DNA of 64,000 bases from Zonotrichia leucophrys gambelii (taxonomy: Eukaryota > Chordata > Aves > Passeriformes > Passerellidae), in contig NC_088194.1 in the NCBI RefSeq assembly GCF_028769735.1, positions 3,418,319 through 3,482,318 of the forward strand, in the 5' to 3' direction. Below, in pieces: positions 1 to 16,500 of this stretch (the stretch's first letter is position 1; each line of letters begins with the position of its first letter). The notes under the pieces are model-generated. The model was not told where the DNA came from. It saw only the letters and a list, made by a program, of their open reading frames with translations, and did not search any database. Made by a program: the position numbers and the translations under genes.

Positions 1-600
1 TGGGAATTTTCGCAGAAATCCACCATAAATCCATGGGAAGTTTCACAGGAATCCACCATAAATCCAGGGGAATTCCACAAAAATCCATGGGAATTCCACA
101 GAAATTCACCATAAATCCATGGGAATTCCACAAAAATCCATGGGAATGCCACAGAAATCCATGGGAATGCCGCAGAAATTCACCATAAATCCATGGGAAT
201 TTCACAGGAATCCACCAGAAATCCATGGGAATTCCACAAAAATCCACCAGAAATCCAGGGGAATTCCACAAAAATCCATGGGAATTCCACAGAAATCCAC
301 CATAAATCCAGGGGAAGTTTCACAGAAATCCATGGGAATTTCATAGAATTCCACCATAAATCCATGGGAATTTCACAGAAATCCACCATAAATCCATGGG
401 AACTCCACAGGAATTCACCATAAATCCATGGGAATTTTAGAGAAATCCACCGTAAATCTATTGAAACTTTACAGAATTTATGGTCAATTTCGACCATAAA
501 TCCATGGAAATTTCACAAAAATCCATGGGAGTCCGCCATAAATCCATGGAAGTTTCACAGAAATCCACCATAAATCCATGGGAATTCCACAGAAACCCCC
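1..600. repeat. Minisatellite, CCATAAATCCATGGGAATT family
   Basis: Tandem degenerate units of about 20-30 bases built from CCATAAATCCATGGGAA and TTCCACAGAAAT fill the first 600 bases. They lie in a PSMD4 intron or its upstream part. No exon-like segment was seen here; small open frames in it are repeat-encoded. Confidence 0.85.
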
Positions 601-604
601 CCCC

Positions 605-1130
605 TAAATCCCGGGATCTGGGGGGGCAGAGGATCCCCGGTTTCCCGGGAATGGGTTGGGGGATCCCCGGTTTCCCAGGATCTGGGTTGGGGGATCCCCG
701 GTTTGTTTCCCGGGAATGGGTTGGGGCAGCCCCGGTTTCCCGGGAATGGGTTGGGGGATCCCCGGTTTCCCGGGAATGGGTTGGGGCAGCCCCGGTTTGT
801 TTCCCGGGAATGGGTTGGGGCAGCCCCGGTTTCCCAGGATCTGGGTGGGGGATCCCTGGTTTGTTTCCCGGGAATGGGTTGGGGGATCCCAATTTTCCCA
901 GGATCTGGGTTGGGGCAGCCCCGGTTTCCCGGGAATGGGTTGGGGGATCCCCGGTTTGTTTCCCGGGAATGGGTTGGGGGATCCCCGGTTTCCCGGGAAT
1001 GGGTTGGGGCAGCCCCGGTTTCCCAGGATCTGGGTTGGGGCAGCCCCGGTTTGTTTCCCGGGAATGGGTTGGGGCATCCCCGGTTTCCCGGGAATGGGTT
1101 GGGGCAGCCCCGGTTTCCCGGGAGCGTTCC
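605..1130. repeat. Minisatellite, GGTTTCCCGGGAATGGGTTGGGG family
   Basis: About 17 copies of a roughly 30-base GC-rich unit, alternating GGGGGATCCCC and GGGGCAGCCCC cores, directly upstream of the PSMD4 exon at 1157. It ends about 25 bases before the acceptor. Confidence 0.9.
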
Positions 1131-1156
1131 CAGCCCGCGGTTCGGCTCTGGTGCAG

Positions 1157-6291
<5,135 letters not shown>

Positions 6292-6319
6292 CGGATAAGA
6301 GCACCTCGGGATGGGGCGA

Positions 6320-6411
6320 AATAAAGCATTTGGGAGAGGAGTAGTACACGGGAATGGCCGGGGGGGTGGTAATGCGGAAATAACGATTAAAGTTGGGAAT
6401 GGGGAAATAAA
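6320..6411 (+). terminator. PSMD4: PSMD4 polyadenylation signals
   Basis: AATAAA at 6320-6325, 29 bases after the stop codon, and a second AATAAA at 6406-6411. Both share the context AATAAAGCATTT, so the second looks like a local duplicate of the first. Either could serve the short 3' UTR. Confidence 0.7.
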
Positions 6412-6439
6412 GCATTTTTTGGGAGTCCAGGATATTACG

Positions 6440-7090
6440 GGAAGTTTTTGGGGAGTTTCGTGGAATTAAAGAAGAAATTTTTGGGAGTGCGGAATAATTA
6501 AAGAAATTTTTGGGGAGTTCCAGGGATAATTAAAGAAATTTTTGGGGAGTTCCAGGAATAATTAAAGAAATTTTTGGGGAGTTCCAGGGATAATTAAAGA
6601 AATTTTTGGGGAGTTCCAGGGATAATTAAAGGAGTTTCTTGGGAGTTGCGGGAATAATTAAAGGAGTTTCTTGGGAACGGAGAGGATTTATTTTGCGTTG
6701 TGCGAATAATAAAGGGAATGGAAATAAGTTACTGGGAATGGAGGGGATTTGTTGGGAACTGGGGGAAGAGTAAAGGGATTTTTTTGGGGAATTCCGGGAA
6801 TAATTCAAGGGATTTATTTGGAATGGTGGGAATTTCTTGGGAATAATTAAAGGAATTTCTTGGGAATGGTGGCAATAATTAAAGGGGTTTGCTGGGAATG
6901 GTGGGGAGTTCTTGGGAATGATTAAGGAAATGTCTTGGGAATTGTGGGAGTGATTATAGGAGTTTCTTGAGAATGGAAGGTTATTGGGAATGGTGGGAAT
7001 AATTAAAGGAGTGTCTTGGGAATGGTCGGGATTTATTGGGAATTGTGGGAATAATTAAAGGGATTTCTTGGGAATTCTTGGAATGAATAA
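6440..7090. repeat. AATTAAAGAAATTTTTGGGGAGTTCC minisatellite
   Basis: About 15 units of 30-60 bases, most containing GGGAATAATTAAAG. They lie in the spacer between the PSMD4 poly(A) signals and the ZNF687 promoter. AT-rich, in contrast to the rest of the window. Confidence 0.85.
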
Positions 7091-7253
7091 AGGGATTTCT
7101 GGGGAGAATGAAAGGGATTCCCTGTGCTGGGGTTTCTGGGAGCGGAATTCCCGGGAATTCCCAGGAATTCGGGATTTGGGAATTCCCGCAGCGGCTCCCG
7201 GCATCCCCCGCGCGCTGTTTACCGTGAGGCTGAGGGGCGGGGCGGGGCTGCTG

Positions 7254-7991
7254 ATTGGCAGTAGGATAGACCAATCAGGGAGCGGGAGGAGCGGATGTTG
7301 TCATTCTGGCGGCAAATAATACAGGGAGGAAGGCGGGGTTAAATACGAGTGGCAGCTCTGCGGACCAATGAGCGACGAGAATTGGCTTGGCGGGATTTTG
7401 GACACTCCAGCCAATGGGAAGCGAGGAAACAGAGGCGGGCTTGAGTGACAGTGCTAGCCACCAATGGCATCGCGCAACATGCGGACATGGGCGAGACCTT
7501 CCCTCAGACGCCTCTGTGAGTGACAGCGCTGGCTGGCAGCGAATGGGAGGAGGGGGTTGAGGCCATTCCGGGCCGGCCTGGGCGGGTTCTGGTGCTGAGG
7601 GACGAATTCTGCGCCCAATAGGAGCCCCCGGCCGGAGCCGCCGCCATGGACGCTCCCCGAGACCAATGGCGACCGGAACTCGTTCTTGATAAACAGCGCG
7701 CTTTGACCAATGAAATAAGCGAGATGAGGCGGGGGTTAATTGATAAACAGCGCTTTTAACCAATCGGCAGCGAGGTGCGCCAGAGCTGGCAACCAATAGG
7801 AAGCGAGGATATCGCGGTGGGCGAGGTTTGGCGAGTTGAATGACACCCGCGCTTCCCAATCAAAACGCCCGGCGTGGGGCGGGCCCCGCTCAGCCAATGG
7901 GGAGTGCGGACGGCCGCGTTCACTATTGAGTGACAGCGGAATCAACCAATCAGCATGTGGATTTTGACGAGTGATGGGCCCTGCAGCCAAT
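7254..7991 (+). promoter_or_regulatory. ZNF687: ZNF687 upstream CCAAT-box array
   Basis: Fifteen CCAAT pentamers (two as ATTGG) in 740 bases: 7254r, 7271, 7365, 7381r, 7411, 7461, 7615, 7663, 7707, 7760, 7793, 7856, 7894, 7946, 7987. Many are followed by the NF-Y-favoured (C/G)(A/G). They sit in degenerate units that also share GAGTGACAG(C/T)G or TTGATAAACAGCG, so the array looks like an old tandem duplication. It ends some 60 bases before an ETS-type CAGGAAGTG (8054-8062). Function is inferred. Confidence 0.75.
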
Positions 7992-8053
7992 GAGAAAGCG
8001 CGGTGAGGGCGGGAACGCGCGGTGCGAGCGGCCGGCGGGGCGGGGGGGCCAAG

Positions 8054-8205
8054 CAGGAAGTGGCGGAGGGGAAGCGGCGCCGCTGAGGGGCCCGAGCGGG
8101 ACCGGGATCGGAACCGGGATCGGGAATTGGGAACGGGAACCGGGATCGGCAACCGGGATCGGGACCGGCAGCGGCCGCGGGGAGCGCCCCCGCGCGCAGC
8201 TCCAG
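8054..8205 (+). promoter_or_regulatory. ZNF687: Putative ZNF687 TSS region and noncoding exon 1
   Basis: The CpG-dense segment starts with an ETS-like CAGGAAGTGGCGG and ends at a plausible donor, CTCCAG|GTAGCG (8205/8206). The first ATG of the gene lies over 2 kb downstream, behind an acceptor, so a noncoding first exon is expected. The start site cannot be placed exactly from sequence. Confidence 0.5.
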
Positions 8206-8339
8206 GTAGCGCGGCCGGAGGGGCGGGAGCGGCCTGAGGGGGTCAGGGCCTGGGGGGGGGCGCGGCCTGGGCGGGAAGCGCGGCCTGAGGGGCCCGGCCC
8301 CGAATCCCGGGGTTCGGAGGGGGCAGCGTCGCCTCTTCC

Positions 8340-9845
8340 CTCGGAAATTCCCGGGATTTGAGGGGTCACGGTCACCCCCCCCATTGCTGGATTCTGGAGG
8401 GTCACGGTCACTCCCTGCGACAGAAAAATCCCGGGATTTGGGGGGTCACGGTCAGCCATTCACATCCCAAAAACCGCGATTTGGAGGGATCAGGGTCGCG
8501 TCTTCCCACGTAAAAAATCCCGGGATTTGTGGGGATCAGGATCATCCCCCCCATCCTGGAATTCTGGGGGGTCACGGTCAGTCCTTCCCCATCCCAGATC
8601 CTGGGATTGCCAGGGGTCACAGGCATCCCCTCGGTCGCGGAATTTCGGGGAGTTTGGGGTCGGTGTGAGGAGGTTGGGGTGGGGAGTTTGGGATGGGGAG
8701 TTTGGGGTGGGAATGGGGAGTTTGAGATGGGGAGTTCGGGATCAGTGTGAGGACTTTAGGGTGGAGAGTTTGGGATGGGAATTGTGAGTTTGGGATGGGG
8801 AGTTTGGGATCAGTGTGAGGAATTTAGGGTGGGGAATTTGGGATGGGGAGTTTGGGATGAGGATGGGGAATTTGGAATTGCAAGCTTGGGATGGGGATGG
8901 GGGCCTTGGGATCCCGGATATTTGGGAAAAGCCCAAAATCCCACGGAATCCCAGCCCAGAGCCCCGCAGCCCTTGTGGGAATCCGGGGAAAATCGGGAAT
9001 CCCAATAAAACGGGGAATCCCAATAAAACGGGGAATCCCGCGCCGTCCCGGCCCCTGTGGGATTTTCGGGATGCCGGGCTCGGGCCGGGCTCGGGGCCGG
9101 CAGATGGTCGGGAATTAATCCCCTCCAAATCCCGGGAATTTAATCCCGCACGGATCCCTCGGGACGGGGCAGCTGCGCCGGGATGGGGGCGGGGAATTTG
9201 GGATTGGGAGTTTGGGACGGGGAATTTGGGATTGTGATGGAGAATTTGGGATCGGGATGGGGAATTTGGGATCGGGAGTTTGGGATCGGGATGGGGGAGT
9301 TGGAATTGGGGATCTGGGGTTGGGATGGGGATTTAGGATTCTGATGGGGAATTTGGGATCAGGACAGACAGGGAGTTTGGGATTAGGATTTAGGATCGGG
9401 ATGGGGAGTTCGGGATCGGGATGGGGAGTTTGGGATCAGTGTGGGGAGTTTGGGATCGGGATGGGGAGTTTGGGATCGGGATGGGGAGTTTGGGATCGGG
9501 ATGGGGAGTTCGGGATCGGGATGGGGAGTTTGGGATCGGGATGGGGAGTTCGGGATCGGGATGGGGAGTTCGGGATCGGGATGGGGAGTTTGGGATCGGG
9601 ATGAGGAGTTTGGGATCGGGATGGGGAGTTTGGGATCAGTGTGGGGAGTTCGGGATCGGGATGGGGAGTTCGGGATCGGGATGGGGAGTTTGGGATCGGG
9701 ATGGGGAGTTTGGGATCAGTGTGGGGAGTTTGGGATCGGGATGGGGAGTTTGGGATCGGGATGGGGAGTTTGGGATCGGGATGGGGAGTTTGGGATCAGT
9801 GTGGGGAGTTTGGGATCGGGATGGGGAGTTCGGGATCAGTGTGGG
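8340..9845. repeat. ZNF687 intron 1 minisatellites
   Basis: 8340-8640: units with TCCCGGGATTTGGGGGGTCACGGTCA. 8650-8930: GGGATGGGGAGTTTGGG units. 9200-9845: an almost perfect 20-base satellite, GGGATCGGGATGGGGAGTTT, in about 30 copies with occasional GGGATCAGTGTGGGGAGTTT variants. From 9845 to 10570 nothing specific was seen apart from GGGATTTTTGGGATGAAAGG units at 10310-10440. Confidence 0.9.
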
Positions 9846-10580
9846 AGCCGGGATTTGCCGCAGGTGGAATTTCGGGACGATCCCTCCCTGTTCGTGGCTG
9901 TCCCCGCCTCCTTTCCCGAGCCTGAATTCCCAAACCTGACCCCAAACAGCTCCCCCGGGACTGCCCAGGCCATTCCCAAAAGGAATCTGGGATTGGGATT
10001 GGGGTGGGGAAATCGGGGATCACCCCAGACATTCCCAGGGGTTTGGGTGTGAATGGGGAAGGACAAAGGGAGCGATTCCCCCCTGGAAAACAATTCCCAG
10101 CTTTTCCAAAGGAGCCGTTCCCTGCCTGGGGAGGCTTTCCCCGGGATGAAAGGGCAGGAAAAAGGGGATTTGGGCAGGAAAAAGCTTCTCCCAAGGCACA
10201 TTCCAGAGGGAAATGAATGGAATCCCACCTGCTGGGCCTTTCCTGGAGCCTCAGACCCAGAGGGAATCTGGGGCTGGGATTGGGGTTGGATCCCTGATTT
10301 CCCACCTCAGATCCAGAGGGAATCTGGGAAGGGGGAGTTTTTGGGATGGGAAGGGGATTTTGGGGATGAAAGGAGGGAATTTTTGGGATAAAAGGGGATT
10401 TTTGGGATGAAAGGGGGAGTTTTTGGAACGGAGAGCAGGTGTTTGGGGTGGAAGAGGAATGGGAGTGGAAAAGGCTGCGGGACACCAGGATTCCCTGGGG
10501 CCTGTGGGGATGGAAAGCTGGGAATTCCCAAATTCCCCCCAAAGTCATGGTGCCCTCACCCCGTTCCCCCCAGCCCAGCC

Positions 10581-13500
10581 ATGGGGGACATGAAGACGCC
10601 GGATTTCGACGACCTGCTGGCCGCCTTCGACATCCCGGACATCGACGCCAACGAGGCGATCCAGTCGCACCAGGAGGAGCCCGAGGCGCCCGGGAAGGCG
10701 CTGCCGGGGGAGCCGGGCCCCGGTGCCGCCGCGGCCGAGCCCGCGCTGCCGCACGCCGACATCTCGGCCGTCAGCGTCATCGTCAAGAACACCGTGTGCC
10801 CCGAGCAGGCCGAGCCCAAGGACGGCCACGGCCACGGGCACGGGCACGGGCACGGGCTGGCGCCGCGGCTGCTGCAGAACGGCTTCGGCGCCGAGGGCGC
10901 CCGGCCCGCCGAGCCCGCCCCGAACGGCGACTGCTGGGCCAAGGAGAAGGCGGCCAAGGGGCTGGAGCTCTTCTCGCCCTTCGGCCCCGAGCCCGGCCAG
11001 GACGGCGCCAACCTCATCGACCGCGCCCGCGACGGCAAGGCCAAGGACAAGGCGGCGGCCGCGGCCCCCGGTGCCGGCTGCAAGGAGCCGCTGGGGGACG
11101 GCCCCGAGGGGCTGCAGCCGCCCTTCCCGGCGCCCTTCCGGGCCGGGGATGGAGCCCACCCTGTCCCCTGCATCAAGAAGGAGGAGTCGGACCCGGAGGA
11201 GGCTCCGGGCCGCGGCTGCAGCCCCAAGGGGCTGGCGCTGGATCACCTCAAGTCCGTCACCGTCCGGTACCCGGCCGGGGGCTCGCCCGCGGCGCCGTGG
11301 CCGGGAGCGGAGCCGGCGGCGCTGGACGGCGGCCCCGGCCCCGGGGCTGAGCTCAAGCGCTCGCCCGGGAGCCCCCGGGAGCCGTTCCCGTCCCCGGGAG
11401 TGCCCGCGCCGCCCTCGCCCAAGCCGCTCTCCCTGAAGGAGGAGCACGAGGCGCTGGGGAAGGGCGTGGGGAGCCCCCCGAGCGTGTCCAGCGCCGAGGA
11501 CGAGGAGGAGGAGGAGGAGGAGGAGGAAAGCACCAACTCGCCGTCGTCCAGCTCCTCGCGGCCGCTCAAGGTGCGCATCAAAACCATCAAAACCTCCTGC
11601 GGCAGCATCACCAGGACGGTCACCAGGGTGTCCTCGGACTCGGAGCCGCCCTCGGGCAAAGCGCCCGGCGAGCAGAGCTCCCAGGAGCCCCCGGAGGGTC
11701 CCGCCGGCGGCCCCGCGGAGGCGGCCAAGGAGAGGTCGGAGCTCTCGAGCCCCCTGAGGAGCGCGGAGGGGCCCAAAGTCGTCAGCGTGCAGCTGGGCAA
11801 CGGCACCAAGCTGAAGGGCACCGTGCTGCCCGTGGCCGCCATCCAGAGCGCCAGCAGCGCCATGCTCATCGCCGCCAGCGTGGCGCAGCAGAAATCCGTG
11901 GTGCTGCCCGCCAAGGCCGGCAAGTCCGTGGCCAAGAACATCCTGAGCCTGGTGCCGCAGCCCCTGCCCAAGGGCGACGCCCGCGCCAACGGCGGCGCCA
12001 GGGCCGGCGGCGGCGCCAAGGCCAACGTGGCCGGCACCGTCATCTCGCGCAGCCAGTCCAGCCTGGTGGAGGCCTTCAACAAGATCCTCAACAGCAAGAA
12101 CCTGCTGCCCACCTACAAGCCCAACCTGAGCCCGCCGGCCGAGGCCAGCCTGGCGCTGCCGCCCGCGGGCTTCCGCTGCCTCGAGTGCGGCGACGCCTTC
12201 GCGCTGGAGAAGAGCCTGGCGCGGCACTACGACCGGCGCAGCATGCGCATCGAGGTCACCTGCAACCACTGCACCAAGCGCCTGGTGTTCTTCAACAAGT
12301 GCAGCCTGCTGCTGCACGCGCGCGAGCACAAGGACAAGGGGCTGGTGATGCAGTGCTCGCACCTGGTGATGCGCCCCATCGCCCTGGAGCAGATGATCGG
12401 GCAGCCCGACGTGACGGCGCTGGCGCCGCTGGCGCTGCCCGCCGCCAGGGCGGCGCCCGAGGGCGGCGCGGGGCCGGAGCTGCTGCCCGTGCTGCCGCTG
12501 GGCTCCGAGCCCGGCAGCTACAGCTGCTTCCGCTGCCTCGAGTGCAAGGAGCAGTGCAAGGACAAGGCCGGGCTGGCCGCGCACTTCCAGCAGGCCGGGA
12601 CGGGCGGCGGCAGCGGCAGCAGCGGCAGCAGCAGCAGCACGGTGAGGGCAGGGGCGGCAGCGATGGGAGGAGGCGCTGGGAGGGGTTCAGAGTGCTGGGA
12701 GGGCACCAGGAGGTGCCTGGAGATGGTGGGAGAGCAGTGAGAACATCCAGCCCTGGATCCATGGATCCGTTCATCCCCTCCCATCCATCTCGATCCATGC
12801 TGGAATCTTCCCAGAACTCTTTCGGGTCCTGATCCCTGCAGGAATTCTCCCCAGGCTGGTTGGGACCCTGGCCCCCCGAGAGCTGGAATTCTCTGAGTTC
12901 TGAGGGTGATCCCAGGTGGAATTCTGAGGGTTCCAAGGGTGATCCCAGGTGGAATTCCCATTTTTCCAGGTGTGCTCGGCGTGCCCCATGATCCTGGGAG
13001 GAATTCCCAGAATTCCATCATTATCCCGGTGTTTTCCAGGTGTGCTCGGCGTGCCCCATGATCCTGGGTGTAATTCCCAGGATTCCATGATTATCCCATT
13101 TTCCAGGTGTGCTCGGCGTGCCCCATGATCCCGGGTGTAATTCCCAGAATTCCATAGATTATCCCATTTTTCCAGGTGTGCTCGGCGTGCCCCGTGATCC
13201 CGGGTGTAATTCCCAGGATTCCATGATTATCCCGGTGTTTTCCAGGTGTGCTCGGCGTGCCCCATGATCCCGGGTGTGATTCCCAGAATTCCATAATTAT
13301 CCCAATGTTTTTCCAGGTGTGCTCGGCGTGCCCCATGATCCCGGTGTAATTTCCAGAATTCCATAATTATCCCATTTTCCAGGTGTGCTCGGCGTGCCCC
13401 ATGATCCCAGTGTAATTCCCAGAATTCCATGATTATCCCGGTGTTTTCCAGGTGTGCTCGGCGTGCCCCATGATCCCGGTGTAATTCCCAGAATTCCATG

Positions 13501-16500
13501 ATTATCCCGGTGTTTTCCAGGTGTGCTCGGCGTGCCCCATGATCCCGGTGTAATTCCCAGGATTCCATAGGTTATCCCGGTGTTTTCCAGGTGTGCTTGG
13601 CGTGCCCCATGATCCCGGGTGTAATTCCCAGGATTCCATGATTATCCCGGTGTTTTCCAGGTGTGCTCGGCGTGCCCCATGATCCCGGGTGTGATTCCCA
13701 GAATTCCATAATTATCCCATTTTCCAGGTGTGCTCGGCGTGCCCCATGATCCCGGGTGTGATTCCCAGAATTCCATGATTATCCCGGTGTTTTCCAGGTG
13801 TGCTCGGCGTGCCCCATGATCCTGGGTGGAATTCCCAGAATTCCATAATTATCCCATTTTTCCAGGTGTGCTCGGCGTGCCCCATGATCCCGGTGTGATT
13901 CCCAGAATTCCATAGATTATCCCAATGTTTTTCCAGGTGTGCTCGGCGTGCCCCATGATCCCGGGTGTGATTCCCAGAATTCCATAGATTATCCCATTTT
14001 CCAGGTGTGCTCGGCGTGCCCCATGATCCTGGCCAACCGCTGCAGCTTCAGCGCGCACCAGCGCATGCACCGCAGCCGCCCGCCCCACGTGTGCCCCGAG
14101 TGCGGGGGCAACTTCCTGCTGGCCAACTTCGAGTCGCACCTCAAGGAGTCGTGCCTGCACTTCTCGCGCAGGGTGGGCTACAGGTACGGAGCCGGGGAAC
14201 CCGGGAGTGCCGGGAATTCCACGGGGGCCACTGGGGAGGTGCAGAAATGGGGTTTGCCCATGGAATGCGGGGGAATTTCCTGCTGGACAGCCTGGAGTCC
14301 CAGCTCAGGGAGCTCTCCCGCAGGGTGGGCTACAGGTACGGAGCCGGGGAGCCGGGAGTGCCGGGAATCCTTGTTTGGGGTCCTGGTTCCAGTTGGAATT
14401 GTCCCTGAACTGCTTTGGGATCCTGGTTCCAGTTTGGAATTCCCAGAACCATTTGGATCCCAGTTTCCACTGGGAATTTTCCCTGAACTGGTTTGGGATC
14501 CTGGTTCCAGTTTGGAATTCCCAGAATCATTTGGATCCCAGTTTTCACTGGGAATTTTGCCAGAACCGGTTTGGGATCCTGGTTCCAGTTGGGATTCCCA
14601 GAACCATTTGGATCCCAGTCTCCATTGGGAATTTTCCCTGAACTGGTTTGGGATCCTGGTTCCAGTTGGAATTTTCCCTGAACTGGTTTGGATCCCGGTG
14701 TCCATTGGGAATGCCCAGAACTGCTTTGGATCCCAGTTTTCACTGGGAATTTTCCCTGAACTGGTTTGGGATCCTGGTTCCAGTTGGGATTCCCAGAACC
14801 ACTCTGGATCCCAGTCTCCATTGGGAATTTTCCCTGAGCTGGTTTGGGATCCTGGTTCCAGTTGCAATTCCCAGAACCATTTGGATCCCAGTTTTCACTG
14901 GGAATTTTTCCAGAACTGCTCTGGATCCTGGTTTCCATTGAGAATTTTCCCAGAAGAGCTTTGGATCCCAGTCTCCGTTGGGAATTCTCCCAGATCTTTT
15001 TTGGGATCCTGGTTCCAGTTGGGAATTCCCAGAACCATTTGGATCCCGGTTTCCATTGGGAATTTTCCCAGAACCTCTTTGGATCCCAGTCTCCATTGGG
15101 AATTCTCCCAGAACCGGTTTGGGATCCTGGTTCCAGTTGCAATTGCCAGTCCCGCTCTGTGTCCCGGTCTCCGTTGGGAATTTTCCCAGTCCCGCTCTGT
15201 TTCCCGGTCTCCGTTGGCAATTCCCAGTCCCGCTCTGTGTCCCGGTCTCCATTGGGAATTCTCCCAGTCCCGCTCTGTGTCCCGGTTCCCATTGGCAATT
15301 CCCAGCCCCGCTCTGTGTCCCGGTTCCCATTGGCAATTCCCCCAGCCCCGCTCTGTGTCCCAGTTCCCACTGGGAATTTTCCCAGTCCCGCTCTGTGTCC
15401 CGGTCTCCGCTGGCAATTCCCCCAGCCCCGCTCTGTGTCCCGGTTCCCAATGGGAATTTTCCCAGTCCCGCTCTGTGTCCCGGTTTTCACTGGGAATTTT
15501 CCCAGTCCCACTCTGTTTCCCGGTCTCCATTGGCAATTCCCAGTCCCCGCTCCGTGTCCCAGTCTCCGCTGGCAATTCCCCCAGCCCCGCTCTGTGTCCC
15601 GGTCTCCATTGGGAATTTTCCCAGTCCCGCTCTGTTTCCCAGTATCCGTTGGCAATTCCCAGCCCCGCTCTCCCTGGCATTCTCAGGTGTCCCAGCTGCT
15701 CCGTGGTGTTCGGGGGCGTCAACTCCATCAAGTCGCACATCCAGAGCTCGCACTGCGAGGTTTTCCACAAGTGCCCCATCTGCCCCATGGCCTTCAAGTC
15801 GGCGCCCAGCGCCCACGCCCACGTGTACACGCAGCACCCCGGCTTCAGCAACCAGCAGTCCAAGTGAGTGCTCGCGGGGTCCCCAAATCCCCCCAAAACC
15901 CCCCAAAATTCCCTGGAATTCCACAGATCCGCACAGGGTCCCGGGGAGCCGCTCGGGTTCGTCCTGGAAAGGTTGGGGCGGGAGGTTTGGGAATGAGAGA
16001 GGTTGGGATGGGAGGTTTGGGAACGAGAGCTTTGGGAATGAGAGATTTGGATGGGAGATTGGGGAACGAGAGCTTGGGATGGGAGGTTTGGGAATGTTTT
16101 GCTGTGGGAATGCGAGGTTGGGAATGAGAGATTTTGGAATGAGAGGTTGGGATGGGAGGTTTGGGAATGTTTTGCTGTGGGAACGGAGCTGGCTGGGACA
16201 TTTGGGAATGTGGCCCTTGGGAATGATCCCAGAGGGCTTTTCCTGCCTGAGCCATTCCAGGATTGGGAGAACTGGGAATATTTAACTCCCACCTCCCTTT
16301 TTCCATCCTTTTTTCCCCTCTTCTTCCCTCCTTTTCCCCTCCCTTTTCTGTTTTTCCCTTGTTTTTTCTCTGTTTCCCCCCTCCTTTCCCGTCTCCTTTT
16401 TCCTCCCTTTCTCCTCCCCTTTTCCTCCTTTATCCTTCCCTTTTTTCTTTCCTATTCCCTCCTTTTCCCTTCCCTCATTTCTCTCTTTCCCCTCCATTAT

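Noticed and set aside
9212..10052. Open frames of GSLGSGWGVWDRDGEFGIGM-type repeats
   Set aside because: The 20-base satellite reads through in all three frames; it lies in ZNF687 intron 1 with no splice or homology support.
10723..12832. Large arginine/alanine-rich open frames in other frames of the ZNF687 first coding exon
   Set aside because: They are shadows of a very GC-rich coding exon; the correct frame is fixed by [11 protein letters not shown] and the zinc fingers.
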